A DNA stretch of 64,000 nucleotides from RGIG7450 sp045648785 (GCA_045648785.1 JAZROP010000020.1:6056-70055); one strand, 5' to 3'. Positions 50,122-58,434 are shown, counted from the first letter of the stretch. Notes: a model not told the origin generated them from the letters alone. Numbers and translations: made by a program.

Positions 50122-51387
50122 TTATCCTTTCGCCTTAAGCGCTTTTTGACCAATGTCTTTCCGATAGAATGCATTTTCAAAGGAAACTTTTTTTACTTCG
50201 TCATAAGCCTTTTCTATAGCTTTTTCAAGGCTTTCGGCAGTAGCTGTTACACCTAAAACTCTGCCGCCGCCCGAAAGTAGCTTTTCGCCATCAAGCTTTG
50301 CGCCTGCAACATAAATTTCCGCCTCTGTTTCGGTGGGGAGAGTAATTTCGTAGCCTGTTTCGTACTTTCCGGGATAGCCGTTTGATGCCATGATGACACA
50401 ACAAGCAGCACCGGATGAAAACTCAACCTTTGTATCTGCAAGGGTTTCGTTTTCAACTGCTTTCATAACCTCAAACAGGTCGGACTTTAAGAGTGGGAGA
50501 ACAACCTGAGTTTCAGGGTCACCAAAACGACAGTTGTATTCAATAACCTTAGGACCGTTTGGGGTGAGCATAAGTCCGAAGTAGAGGCAGCCTTTAAAGG
50601 TTCTGCCCTCGGCGTTCATTGCGTTGATTGTAGGAAGAAAAATCTTTTCCATACATTCATTTGCAATAGCGTCGGTGTAATAGGGGTTGGGAGCAACCGT
50701 TCCCATGCCACCAGTGTTGAGTCCTTCGTCATTATCAAGTGCGCGTTTGTGGTCCATTGAGGAAATCATAGGAACAACAGTTTTACCGTCAGTAAACGAT
50801 AAAACAGAAACCTCGGGACCTGTCAAAAATTCTTCTATAACGATTCTCGAACCGCTTTCACCAAAAACCTTGTCCTCCATCATGGATATAACCGCTGATT
50901 TGGCATCTTCTCTTGTTTCGGCAATGATAACGCCTTTGCCCAGCGCAAGTCCATCAGCTTTGATGACTGTGGGGATGGGTGCTGTTTCTAGATAAGAAAG
51001 AGCTTCGTTTTTATCAGTAAAAATCTGATACTCTGCGGTAGGAATACCATATTTTTTCATAAGATTTTTTGAAAAAACCTTACTGCCTTCAATCTCAGCT
51101 GCCGCTTTTGATGGACCAAAACAGGGGATACCTATTTCGCGTAGCCTGTCTGTTGCACCAAGAACAAGCGGGTCATCGGGAGCAACAACCGCAAATTTAA
51201 TATCATTGTTTTTCGCAAAATCTACAATTCCGTCAATATCTTTTGCACCGATGCCGGTACAAATGGCGTCGGCGGCTATACCGCCGTTGCCAGGAAGAGC
51301 GTAAATTTCTGTAATTTCAGAACTTTTTTTAAGTGATTTTATAATAGCATGCTCGCGACCGCCGCCGCCCACAACCATTATTTTCAT
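50122..51387 (-). CDS. purD: Phosphoribosylamine-glycine ligase (GAR synthetase)
   Basis: A 421-residue ATP-grasp enzyme joining glycine to phosphoribosylamine, purine step 2. It opens Lys-Ile-Met-Val-Val-Gly-Gly-Gly-Gly-Arg-Glu-His-Ala and has Lys-Ala-Asp-Gly-Leu-Ala-Leu-Gly-Lys-Gly-Val near residue 140 and Tyr-Asn-Cys-Arg-Phe-Gly-Asp-Pro-Glu-Thr-Gln near 285. ATG 51387 has AGGAGGA 6 nt upstream. It lies between glyA, which makes glycine, and purL, so glycine supply and use are transcribed together. Confidence 0.95.
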   Translation of the reverse strand: MKIMVVGGGGREHAIIKSLKKSSEITEIYALPGNGGIAADAICTGIGAKDIDGIVDFAKNNDIKFAVVAPDDPLVLGATDRLREIGIPCFGPSKAAAEIEGSKVFSKNLMKKYGIPTAEYQIFTDKNEALSYLETAPIPTVIKADGLALGKGVIIAETREDAKSAVISMMEDKVFGESGSRIVIEEFLTGPEVSVLSFTDGKTVVPMISSMDHKRALDNDEGLNTGGMGTVAPNPYYTDAIANECMEKIFLPTINAMNAEGRTFKGCLYFGLMLTPNGPKVIEYNCRFGDPETQVVLPLLKSDLFEVMKAVENETLADTKVEFSSGAACCVIMASNGYPGKYETGYEITLPTETEAEIYVAGAKLDGEKLLSGGGRVLGVTATAESLEKAIEKAYDEVKKVSFENAFYRKDIGQKALKAKG

Positions 51388-51403
51388 AGGTAATTCCTCC
51401 TGA

Positions 51404-52645
51404 TTATTCGTAGATGGGGAACTTTTCGCAAAGCTCAATTACTTCTTTTGTAACCTGGTCTTTTGTAGCTTCAAAATCGGAAGCAACCAGCTTAATCCAA
51501 TGAGCAATTTTCTTCATTTCTTCTTCCTTGAAACCACGGGAAGTAACCGCAGGAGTACCTATACGGACACCACTTGTTACGAATGGGCTTTCGGGGTCAT
51601 TGGGAATTGTATTTTTGTTTGCTGTAATATGAACTTCATCAAGACGATGTTCCATTTCTTTGCCTGTGATGCCAAAAGGACGAAGGTCAAGAAGCATCAG
51701 ATGATTGTCTGTGCCACCGGATACAATATCGAATCCTTCTCTAATAAATTCCTCGGATAAAACTTTAGCATTTTTAATAATCTGTTTCTGATATTCTTTG
51801 AATTCGTCAGTTAATGCTTCGCCGAAAGCAACTGCTTTAGCGGCAATAATATGCATAAGAGGTCCGCCTTGAATTCCGGGGAATATAGCTTTGTCAATCT
51901 GTTTTGCATATTCTTCTTTACAAAGGATAAGACCACCTCTGGGACCGCGCAGAGTTTTATGAGTTGTTGTTGTTACAACATCTGCATAGGGAACAGGAGA
52001 TGGATGGAGTCCTGCGGCAACAAGACCGGCAATGTGAGCAATGTCAACCATCATGATTGCGCCAACTTCGTCACAGATTTCACGAATTTTTGCAAAGTCA
52101 ATAGTTCTTGCATAAGCACTTGCGCCCGAGACAATCATTTTGGGTTTACATTCAAGTGCGATTTCACGCATTTTATCATAGTCAATTCTGCCTGTTTCAT
52201 CATCAACGCCGTAAGGAACGATGTTGAAATATTTACCTGAAATATTGACAGGGCTGCCGTGAGAAAGGTGACCACCGTGAGCGAGATTCATACCCATAAC
52301 GGTATCGCCCGGCTGAAGGAAAGCAAAGAATACTGCAAGGTTAGCATTAGCACCGCTGTGAGGCTGAACATTCGCATGTTCAGCACCGAACAGCTTTTTA
52401 GCTCTTTCTCTTGCAATTTCTTCAACTTCATCAACATGGATACAACCGCCGTAATAGCGTTTGCCCGGATAGCCTTCTGCATATTTGTTTGTCAGAACAC
52501 CGCCGGCAGCAAGAAGTACTGCTTCTGATACAATGTTTTCGGAAGCTATAAGTTCAATGTTATGTTTCTGACGGGAAAGTTCTCTGTCGCAAGCAGCAAA
52601 AACTTCACTGTCATAATTTTTAAGCTGGTCAAAAAATTTACTCAT
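51404..52645 (-). CDS. glyA: Serine hydroxymethyltransferase
   Basis: A 413-residue PLP enzyme making glycine and 5,10-methylene-THF from serine. It has Pro-Gly-Lys-Arg-Tyr-Tyr-Gly-Gly near residue 60, the PLP lysine in Thr-Thr-Thr-Thr-His-Lys-Thr-Leu-Arg-Gly-Pro-Arg-Gly-Gly near 225 and standard length. Its place inside a purine operon, between the AICAR transformylase and purD, fits the need for glycine and for one-carbon units. Expression should respond to the ZMP riboswitch upstream of purE. Confidence 0.96.
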   Translation of the reverse strand: MSKFFDQLKNYDSEVFAACDRELSRQKHNIELIASENIVSEAVLLAAGGVLTNKYAEGYPGKRYYGGCIHVDEVEEIARERAKKLFGAEHANVQPHSGANANLAVFFAFLQPGDTVMGMNLAHGGHLSHGSPVNISGKYFNIVPYGVDDETGRIDYDKMREIALECKPKMIVSGASAYARTIDFAKIREICDEVGAIMMVDIAHIAGLVAAGLHPSPVPYADVVTTTTHKTLRGPRGGLILCKEEYAKQIDKAIFPGIQGGPLMHIIAAKAVAFGEALTDEFKEYQKQIIKNAKVLSEEFIREGFDIVSGGTDNHLMLLDLRPFGITGKEMEHRLDEVHITANKNTIPNDPESPFVTSGVRIGTPAVTSRGFKEEEMKKIAHWIKLVASDFEATKDQVTKEVIELCEKFPIYE

Positions 52646-52664
52646 TTTCTAATCTCCTTATATA

Positions 52665-53852
52665 TTAATGATGAAACAATCTCATGTGTGTGAATGCCAT
52701 TGATATGCCAAGCTTGTTGCAAGCGTCAATTACAAGCTGGTCACGAATGGAGCCACCCGGCTGTGCGATGTATGTTACGCCACTTTTTGCAGCTCGTTCA
52801 ATATTATCACTGAATGGGAAGAAAGCATCTGAACCTAATGCAACATCCTTAATGCTATTAAGGTAAGCATCCTTTTCTTCTTTAGTGAAAGGCTCAGGCT
52901 GAACCTTAAAGAACTGCTGCCAGTTGCCGTCTGCCAGTACATGGTCCGCATCAAAATCGGAAATGTAAAGGTCAATACAGTTATCTCTGTCAGGTCTGCC
53001 AATTTCATCAAGGAAAGGTAGATTTAAAACTTTGTCGTGCTGACGGAGATGCCAGTTATCAGCTTTCTGTCCGGCAAGTCTTGTACAGTGAATTCGTGAC
53101 TGCTGACCTGCACCTACGCCGATTGCCTGACCGTCTGCAGCAAAGCATACAGAGTTAGACTGAGTATATTTAAGTGTGATAAGTGCAACTATAAGGTTTC
53201 TGATTGCACTTTCGGGGAGTTCTTTATTTTCTGTAACAATTTCTGTAAGCAGTTCGCGGTTTATTTCAAAATCGTTTCTGCCCTGTTCAAATGTGATTCC
53301 GAAAACCTGTTTGCGTTCAATGGGATCAGGAATATAATTTTCGTCTATTTTTACAATGTTGTATGTGCCTTTTCTTTTGCTTTTTAAAATTTCAAGAGCC
53401 TCATCTGTATATCCGGGAGCGATAACACCATCGGAAACCTCTCTTGCAATAAGAGAAGCGGTTACCTTGTCACACTCGTCAGATAAAGCAATCCAGTCAC
53501 CGAAAGAACTCATTCTGTCAGTACCCCTTGCACGGGCATAGGCCAGAGCGAGAGGAGAAGAATCAAGGTCTGCAATATCATCAACAAAGCAGGCTTTCTT
53601 GAGTTTATCGCTCATTGGCAGGCCGAGTGCCGCGGAAGTAGGACTTACATGTTTAAATGATGTAGCACATGGAATACCGAGCGCTGCTTTTAAATCACGA
53701 ACGAGTAGCCAGCTGTTAAATGCATCAAGAAAGTTGATGTATCCGGGTTTGCCATTTAAGATTTCAACCGGCAGGTCGCTTCCGTCGTGCATATAAATTC
53801 TTGAGGGTTTCTGATTGGGATTACAACCGTATTTAAGTTCAAAAGAGTTCAT
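52665..53852 (-). CDS. purH: AICAR formyltransferase (monofunctional PurH-type)
   Basis: A 395-residue protein holding only the AICARFT part of PurH; the MGS-like cyclohydrolase domain of bifunctional PurH (about 520 residues) is absent. The catalytic Lys-His pair is in Ser-Phe-Lys-His-Val-Ser-Pro-Thr-Ser-Ala-Ala near residue 68, and Gly-Gln-Gln-Ser-Arg-Ile-His-Cys-Thr-Arg-Leu-Ala-Gly is near 250. It formylates AICAR (ZMP) to FAICAR with 10-formyl-THF. Its start overlaps the preceding cyclohydrolase stop by 1 bp. ZMP, its substrate, is the riboswitch ligand of this operon. Confidence 0.92.
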   Translation of the reverse strand: MNSFELKYGCNPNQKPSRIYMHDGSDLPVEILNGKPGYINFLDAFNSWLLVRDLKAALGIPCATSFKHVSPTSAALGLPMSDKLKKACFVDDIADLDSSPLALAYARARGTDRMSSFGDWIALSDECDKVTASLIAREVSDGVIAPGYTDEALEILKSKRKGTYNIVKIDENYIPDPIERKQVFGITFEQGRNDFEINRELLTEIVTENKELPESAIRNLIVALITLKYTQSNSVCFAADGQAIGVGAGQQSRIHCTRLAGQKADNWHLRQHDKVLNLPFLDEIGRPDRDNCIDLYISDFDADHVLADGNWQQFFKVQPEPFTKEEKDAYLNSIKDVALGSDAFFPFSDNIERAAKSGVTYIAQPGGSIRDQLVIDACNKLGISMAFTHMRLFHH

Positions 53853-54583
53853 TATCGAAGTCCTCCTTCATGTTTATTTACTATTCTTGTGTCAATTTTA
53901 CCTGTTTTAAGGTTTGTGAAACGGACAAACATAGAAATTTTATTGTTTTCATCAAGAGCTTCCCAAACTTTTTTTGTAAGCTCATCAATATCGTTTGGAA
54001 GAGAAATTCTCTCGGGTTCGCCTGTGAAGGTGGGAAGAGGATTTCCATCACAGTTATAAGTATGAATAAAATGACCTACTCCTGCGATTGCTGGATAAGT
54101 AAAGGTGTATCTGCTGCAAGCTGTGCCCTCAGCGTCTGCACTTTTTAAAATATTCATTTTATAAGTAAAATCATTATTTACAAACTCAAGCATACCGCTG
54201 ATTCTGGGTGTGAAGTTGGGCGCATCAGGCTCAAATTCGCGAGTATCAAGTGCCGCCTCAAAGCTTTCACCTTTAGCAAGATGGTCATAAACTGTATCAG
54301 TTTGGTCGCCGTTTGTTACGATTAGTTTGTTTTCAAATTTTCTCACAGGAGAATAAATGATAAGCGAAGGGTCAGAAACCTTGCTTTCATCAAAAGGATA
54401 AATGGTGATATCTTCACCGTTTACTTTAAAAACTCTGTTCCTTGAGTTTTCGCTTCTGCCCATGATAAAGTAGATAGCAACTGCATTTTCACCGTCGGCA
54501 GTTTTGCCAATTGCAATACCTCTGCCTGGATATGTATTGTCTTTTAACAAGTCTAAAAGACAATATGTCTGATATACATTCAT
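53852..54583 (-). CDS. purO: IMP cyclohydrolase, PurO-like (archaeal-type fold)
   Basis: A 243-residue protein of the IMP_cyclohyd family (PF07826), which closes FAICAR to IMP. It opens Asn-Val-Tyr-Gln-Thr-Tyr-Cys-Leu-Leu-Asp-Leu-Leu-Lys-Asp-Asn-Thr-Tyr-Pro-Gly-Arg-Gly and has Tyr-Phe-Ile-Met-Gly-Arg-Ser-Glu-Asn-Ser-Arg-Asn-Arg near residue 40. The fold is unrelated to the PurH cyclohydrolase and is best known from archaea. ATG 54583 overlaps the purN stop by 4 bp; a longer frame to 54646 lies within purN. It works directly with the adjacent AICAR transformylase. Confidence 0.9.
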   Translation of the reverse strand: MNVYQTYCLLDLLKDNTYPGRGIAIGKTADGENAVAIYFIMGRSENSRNRVFKVNGEDITIYPFDESKVSDPSLIIYSPVRKFENKLIVTNGDQTDTVYDHLAKGESFEAALDTREFEPDAPNFTPRISGMLEFVNNDFTYKMNILKSADAEGTACSRYTFTYPAIAGVGHFIHTYNCDGNPLPTFTGEPERISLPNDIDELTKKVWEALDENNKISMFVRFTNLKTGKIDTRIVNKHEGGLR

Positions 54584-55182
54584 TTTTTCTTCTCCTTTAC
54601 AATCTGTTTTGATACAAGCTCGCATGCTTTGGGTAGTATAATCCATTCAGCCTGCTGCATAACGCGTTTCTGCAAGGTTTCAGGAGTATCTTTTGGACGG
54701 ATTTTAACAGCTTTTTGTGCAATGATTTTTCCTCCGTCAGGAATTTCGTTTACAAAATGAACGGTTGCACCCGTAACCTTAACGCCGTATTTAAGTGCTT
54801 CTTCATGAACTTTAAGTCCATAATACCCTTTTCCGCAGAAAGAGGGGATAAGTGCCGGATGAACATTAATGATACGATTTGCAAAACGGGAGGTAAATTT
54901 CTTGGAGAGAATTTTCATAAATCCCGCAAGAACAATCAAATCAATTTTTTCATCTTCTAATTTTTTTATAAGTTTATCCTCAAAATCAGGAGCCTTGGAC
55001 GGAATAACCGCGGTGGCAATGTCGGCATTTTTTGCACGGGTGAGAGCATAGGCTTCCGGATTGCCCGAAAGGACAAGGGAAATTTCACCGCTTTTTATAA
55101 CGCCGCTTTTTTGAGCATCTATCATTGCCTGCAGATTAGTTCCTCCACCCGAAACGAGGACTGCAATTTTTGCTTTCATCAT
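54580..55182 (-). CDS. purN: Phosphoribosylglycinamide formyltransferase 1
   Basis: A 200-residue 10-formyl-THF-dependent GAR transformylase, purine step 3. It opens Ile-Ala-Val-Leu-Val-Ser-Gly-Gly-Gly-Thr-Asn-Leu-Gln-Ala, has Gly-Phe-Met-Lys-Ile-Leu near residue 88, the catalytic Asn-Val-His-Pro-Ala-Leu-Ile-Pro-Ser near 106 and Thr-Gly-Ala-Thr-Val-His-Phe-Val with a later Asp-Gly-Gly. Two adjacent ATGs (55182, 55179) overlap the purM stop by 4 or 1 bp. Confidence 0.95.
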   Translation of the reverse strand: MMKAKIAVLVSGGGTNLQAMIDAQKSGVIKSGEISLVLSGNPEAYALTRAKNADIATAVIPSKAPDFEDKLIKKLEDEKIDLIVLAGFMKILSKKFTSRFANRIINVHPALIPSFCGKGYYGLKVHEEALKYGVKVTGATVHFVNEIPDGGKIIAQKAVKIRPKDTPETLQKRVMQQAEWIILPKACELVSKQIVKEKKK

Positions 55183-56213
55183 ATAATAACTCCTGCATCG
55201 CCTTTAACGATTTCTCCAATGATGTAAGCGTCTTCACCTGCAGATTTAAGAATTTCGAGAGATTTTGCCGCATCCTCTGCCGAAACAACAATGCTCATGC
55301 CAACGCCCATATTAAAGGTGTTGAACATATCGCGCTCAGGAATGTTTCCACGCTTTGCAATAAGGTCGAAAATGGGAAGGATTTTAAGGGCAGATTTATC
55401 AATCTTAGCGGAATAGCCGTCCGGCAGACTGCGCGGAATATTTTCGTAAAAGCCTCCGCCAGTGATGTGAGAAATTGCCTTAACTCTAACTTCGTCTAAA
55501 AGTGCAAGTACAGGTTTTACATAAATTTTTGTAGGAGTGAGAAGTGTTTCTCCAATGGATTTGCCGCCAAGCTCAGCGAGAGGACTGGTGATGTCGCCAT
55601 TTTCAACATCAAGCACTTTTCTTACAAGAGAAAAACCATTTGAGTGAACACCGGACGAGGGAAGTGCAATTATAACATCACCCTCTGTTACAGTGGAGTT
55701 ATCTAAAATTTTATCTTTGTCAACCACGCCCGTGGAATAACCTGCAAGGTCATATTCGTTTTCAGGATAAAATCCGGGCATTTCAGCAGTTTCACCACCG
55801 ATTAAAGCTGCACCTGCCTGAACACAGCCCTCAGCTACACCAGATACGATTGCAGCAACTCTTTCGGGACAGTTTTTACCCACTGCTATGTAGTCAAGGA
55901 AAAAGAGAGGTTTTGCACCGCTGCAGATAATATCGTTAACGCACATTGCAACGCAGTCGATACCTACGGTATCATGCTTGTCCATTTTAAATGCTATTTT
56001 AAGTTTTGTACCAACGCCGTCAGTACCGCTTACAAGAACAGGTTTATTTATTCCTTCAAGGTCAAGCTCAAACAGACCGCCAAAACCGCCTATTCCGCTT
56101 AAAACCCCGGGAGTAACAGTTCTTGCAATATGGGTTTTCATAAGCTCAACTGCTTTGTAGCCGGCAGTAATGTCAACCCCGGCATTTTTATAACTTTCGC
56201 TAAAACTTTTCAT
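55179..56213 (-). CDS. purM: Phosphoribosylformylglycinamidine cyclo-ligase (AIR synthetase)
   Basis: A 344-residue AIRS, purine step 5. Signature regions: Tyr-Lys-Asn-Ala-Gly-Val-Asp-Ile-Thr-Ala-Gly near residue 8, Ser-Gly-Thr-Asp-Gly-Val-Gly-Thr-Lys-Leu near 60, Ala-Met-Cys-Val-Asn-Asp near 89, Gly-Gly-Glu-Thr-Ala-Glu-Met-Pro-Gly near 138 and His-Ile-Thr-Gly-Gly-Gly-Phe-Tyr-Glu-Asn near 245. Length is standard. It lies between purF (30 bp) and purN. Confidence 0.96.
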   Translation of the reverse strand: MKSFSESYKNAGVDITAGYKAVELMKTHIARTVTPGVLSGIGGFGGLFELDLEGINKPVLVSGTDGVGTKLKIAFKMDKHDTVGIDCVAMCVNDIICSGAKPLFFLDYIAVGKNCPERVAAIVSGVAEGCVQAGAALIGGETAEMPGFYPENEYDLAGYSTGVVDKDKILDNSTVTEGDVIIALPSSGVHSNGFSLVRKVLDVENGDITSPLAELGGKSIGETLLTPTKIYVKPVLALLDEVRVKAISHITGGGFYENIPRSLPDGYSAKIDKSALKILPIFDLIAKRGNIPERDMFNTFNMGVGMSIVVSAEDAAKSLEILKSAGEDAYIIGEIVKGDAGVII

Positions 56214-56243
56214 GATAGATACCTTAGCCTTTCTATATTAATC

Positions 56244-57665
56244 TTATTCTTTACCATTCCAACAATAAGTGCAAAGCTGACTTTCGTCAAGACCTATTGA
56301 CTTTATAATGCCTTCCAATGATTGGAATTCCAATGATGCAAATTTGAGTTTTTCGCAAATTCTTTTTCTTAAGTTTTTTCCACGCTCTGTTGCAGAGTCG
56401 CTGTATTCGCTGATGTAATTTAGTCCATCTTCACCCTCAAGCTCTACGATAATTTGGCGAGCGATAAGCTCCATTTCGCTTGTGGCACGAGAAAAATTGA
56501 GATATTTGCAAGCATACATTATGGGAGGACATGCAGAACGCATGTGCACCGATTTTGCTCCGTTTTCATAAAGAAAATCAACAGTTCCTTTAAGTTGGGT
56601 TCCCCGAACAATGGAATCATCAACGAAAAGAAGATTTTTATCCTGAATAAGCTCGTGTACAGGGATTTGTTTCATTCTTGCAACCTTTGTTCTTTCCTTC
56701 TGACTTGCAGGAGTAAAGCTTCTCATCCAGGTTGGAGTATATTTGATGAAAGGTCTTGCAAAAGGAATTTTGCTTTCGTTAGCATATCCGATTGCGTGGG
56801 GGGTTCCCGAATCGGGTACGCCACCGACATAATCAACATTTTCTGCGTTGCCTACCTTTTTATCGTGCTCTGCCATAATCTGACCGTTGCGGTATCTCAT
56901 TGCCTCAACATTAATGCCTTCATAACAGGAAGTGGGATAACCATAGTAGCTCCACAAAAAAGCACATATTTTCATTTTATCTCCCGGAGGATTAAGTTGA
57001 GTAACGCCATCAAGAGTTATTTCAACAATTTCACCCGGGCCGAGTTCTTTTTCTAATTCATAACCAAGCTTCTGATACGCAAACGACTCAAAAGAAACGC
57101 AGTAGCCGCTTTCTTTTTTGCCGATTAAAATAGGAAGTCTGCCAAGACGGTCTCTTGCAGCAATAAGGGTTCCGTCGTTTTTTAGTATCAGGATTGAGGC
57201 AGATCCGTCAATAACGCTCTGTGCAAATTTAATTCCATCAACGAAGCTCGATTTCTGGTTAATAAGTGCGGCAACAAGGTCGGTGGAATTTATTTTGCCA
57301 CCTGTCATTGTGCCAAAATGACCGCCGGATGAAATATATTTTTCAATCAGTTCTTCGGCATTGTTGATCATGCCGATGGTTGTAATGGCATAAATGCCAA
57401 CATTTGAACGGATTAAAAGAGGTTGCGGGTCAGTATCGCTTATACAGCCGATAGCTGATTTGCCGCGCATTTCCTCGAAAATGTGTTCAAACTTAGTTCT
57501 GAAAGGAGAGTTTTCGATGTTGTGTATATCTCTTTGCAGACCAATTTCAGGGTCATAAGCTGCCATACCGCCCCTGCGTGTACCCAGGTGAGAATGATAG
57601 TCTGTACCAAAAAAAACATCTGAAATTGCATCCTCTTTACATATTGCTCCAAAAAAGCCGCCCAT
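56244..57665 (-). CDS. purF: Amidophosphoribosyltransferase with degenerate glutaminase domain
   Basis: A 473-residue PurF-family protein, purine step 1 (PRPP to phosphoribosylamine). The C-terminal phosphoribosyltransferase half looks intact, with Leu-Leu-Phe-Val-Asp-Asp-Ser-Ile-Val-Arg-Gly-Thr near residue 330. The N-terminal half keeps the domain shape but not the glutaminase active site: the start is Met-Gly-Gly-Phe-Phe-Gly where the nucleophile Cys-Gly-Val-Phe-Gly is expected, the HxRYST segment reads Cys-Ile-Ser-Asp-Thr, and the HNG segment reads Ile-Gly-Met-Ile. The C-terminus ends in Cys-Thr-Tyr-Cys-Trp. It may use free ammonia or an unknown donor. ATG 57665 has a GAAAGG site; a GTG at 57689 would not add a Cys. 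Confidence 0.85.
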   Translation of the reverse strand: MGGFFGAICKEDAISDVFFGTDYHSHLGTRRGGMAAYDPEIGLQRDIHNIENSPFRTKFEHIFEEMRGKSAIGCISDTDPQPLLIRSNVGIYAITTIGMINNAEELIEKYISSGGHFGTMTGGKINSTDLVAALINQKSSFVDGIKFAQSVIDGSASILILKNDGTLIAARDRLGRLPILIGKKESGYCVSFESFAYQKLGYELEKELGPGEIVEITLDGVTQLNPPGDKMKICAFLWSYYGYPTSCYEGINVEAMRYRNGQIMAEHDKKVGNAENVDYVGGVPDSGTPHAIGYANESKIPFARPFIKYTPTWMRSFTPASQKERTKVARMKQIPVHELIQDKNLLFVDDSIVRGTQLKGTVDFLYENGAKSVHMRSACPPIMYACKYLNFSRATSEMELIARQIIVELEGEDGLNYISEYSDSATERGKNLRKRICEKLKFASLEFQSLEGIIKSIGLDESQLCTYCWNGKE

Positions 57666-57712
57666 AAATTTCTGTACCTTTCTGCCCACGGTAGATTGTT
57701 TTATTAAACGAA

Positions 57713-57748
57713 CATACGCCTCTTGCCGCGGGCGGGCAGGGGCGTATG
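57713..57748. repeat. GC-rich inverted repeat between purE and purF
   Basis: CATACGCC (57713-57720) and GGCGTATG (57741-57748) form an 8-bp perfect stem around a GC-rich 20-nt loop that contains an inner GCC/GGC pairing. It has no U tract, so it is more likely an mRNA-processing or stability element than a terminator. Confidence 0.6.
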
Positions 57749-57754
57749 GTAATA

Positions 57755-58249
57755 TTAATTGTTGTATTTTTGCGAAACAGTTGAGTCTGCATCAAGAACT
57801 TTTGAAGCTGCCAATTTTCTTTGAGCATCAAGCTTTGCAGCCAGAGCTGAATCGGAAACTGAAAGAATTTGCATTGCGAGAAGTGCTGCGTTTACAGCAC
57901 CATCAATTGCAACTGTGGCAACAGGAATTCCTGATGGCATCTGAACAGTTGATAAAAGAGCATCCAGTCCGTCAAGAGTAGATGATTTAACAGGCAAACC
58001 TATAACAGGCAGCGTTGTACAAGCCGCTACCGCACCTGCAAGATGAGCCGCCTTACCTGCGGCAGCTATGATAACACCAAAATCGTTTGCTCTGGCGTTT
58101 TCTGTAAATTCGCGAACCTGCTGCGGAGTACGATGAGCCGAATATACATGAACCTCACAGGGAACTGAAAAATCTTTTAAAGTATTAATAGCTTTTTCAA
58201 CAATGGGTAAGTCGCTGTCGCTACCCATGAGAATACCAACTTTTTTCAT
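57755..58249 (-). CDS. purE: N5-carboxyaminoimidazole ribonucleotide mutase, class I
   Basis: A 164-residue PurE with Val-Gly-Ile-Leu-Met-Gly-Ser-Asp-Ser-Asp-Leu near the start, Tyr-Ser-Ala-His-Arg-Thr-Pro near residue 42, Ala-Ala-Ala-Gly-Lys-Ala-Ala-His-Leu-Ala-Gly near 68 and Gly-Ile-Pro-Val-Ala-Thr-Val near 110. It rearranges N5-CAIR to CAIR. PurK, its usual partner, is not in this operon. ATG 58249 is preferred over an in-frame TTG at 58261. It is the first gene of the operon, behind the ZTP riboswitch. Confidence 0.95.
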   Translation of the reverse strand: MKKVGILMGSDSDLPIVEKAINTLKDFSVPCEVHVYSAHRTPQQVREFTENARANDFGVIIAAAGKAAHLAGAVAACTTLPVIGLPVKSSTLDGLDALLSTVQMPSGIPVATVAIDGAVNAALLAMQILSVSDSALAAKLDAQRKLAASKVLDADSTVSQKYNN

Positions 58250-58275
58250 TTGTAAACACAACCTTTCTGAAAGAT

Positions 58276-58311
58276 TAAAAAGGGCAGACCTATACTGCTA
58301 TAGATCTGCCC
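58276..58311 (-). terminator. Riboswitch-controlled terminator upstream of purE
   Basis: On the minus strand GGGCAGATCTATA (58311-58299), loop GCAG and TATAGGTCTGCCC (58294-58282, one G-U pair), then five to six U. The 5' arm shares GGGCA with the conserved 3' end of the ZTP aptamer, so ligand binding should block the terminator and turn the operon on. Confidence 0.9.
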
Positions 58312-58382
58312 AGACGGTCGACATTTTTATATTTTTTGCTCCCCGGCAGTTACAATCTGCCAAATCCGTCAGTTGCAAAAAA
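58307..58382 (-). ncRNA. ZTP (ZMP, pfl-motif) riboswitch controlling the purine operon
   Basis: Read on the minus strand: P1 TTTTTTGC (58382-58375) pairs with GCAAAAAA (58339-58332). The conserved ACTGACGG segment follows, then P2 GGCAG/CTGCC, the CCGGGGAGC segment and, after a linker, GACCGTCTGGGCA (58319-58307). GACGG (58370-58366) and CCGTC (58317-58313) form the pseudoknot diagnostic of the pfl/ZTP class. The ligand, ZMP or ZTP, accumulates when 10-formyl-THF is short. Here it sits before purE-purF-purM-purN-purO-purH'-glyA-purD-purL. Confidence 0.93.
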
Positions 58383-58405
58383 CAGTAAAATATTATTATA
58401 AGTAT

Positions 58406-58434
58406 AGTATATAAGAAAAAGAGAATAATGTCAA
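58406..58434 (-). promoter_or_regulatory. Sigma-A promoter of the purine operon
   Basis: On the minus strand TTGACA (58434-58429), a 17-bp spacer and TATACT (58411-58406). Transcription would start near 58399, just before the riboswitch P1 stem. Confidence 0.88.
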
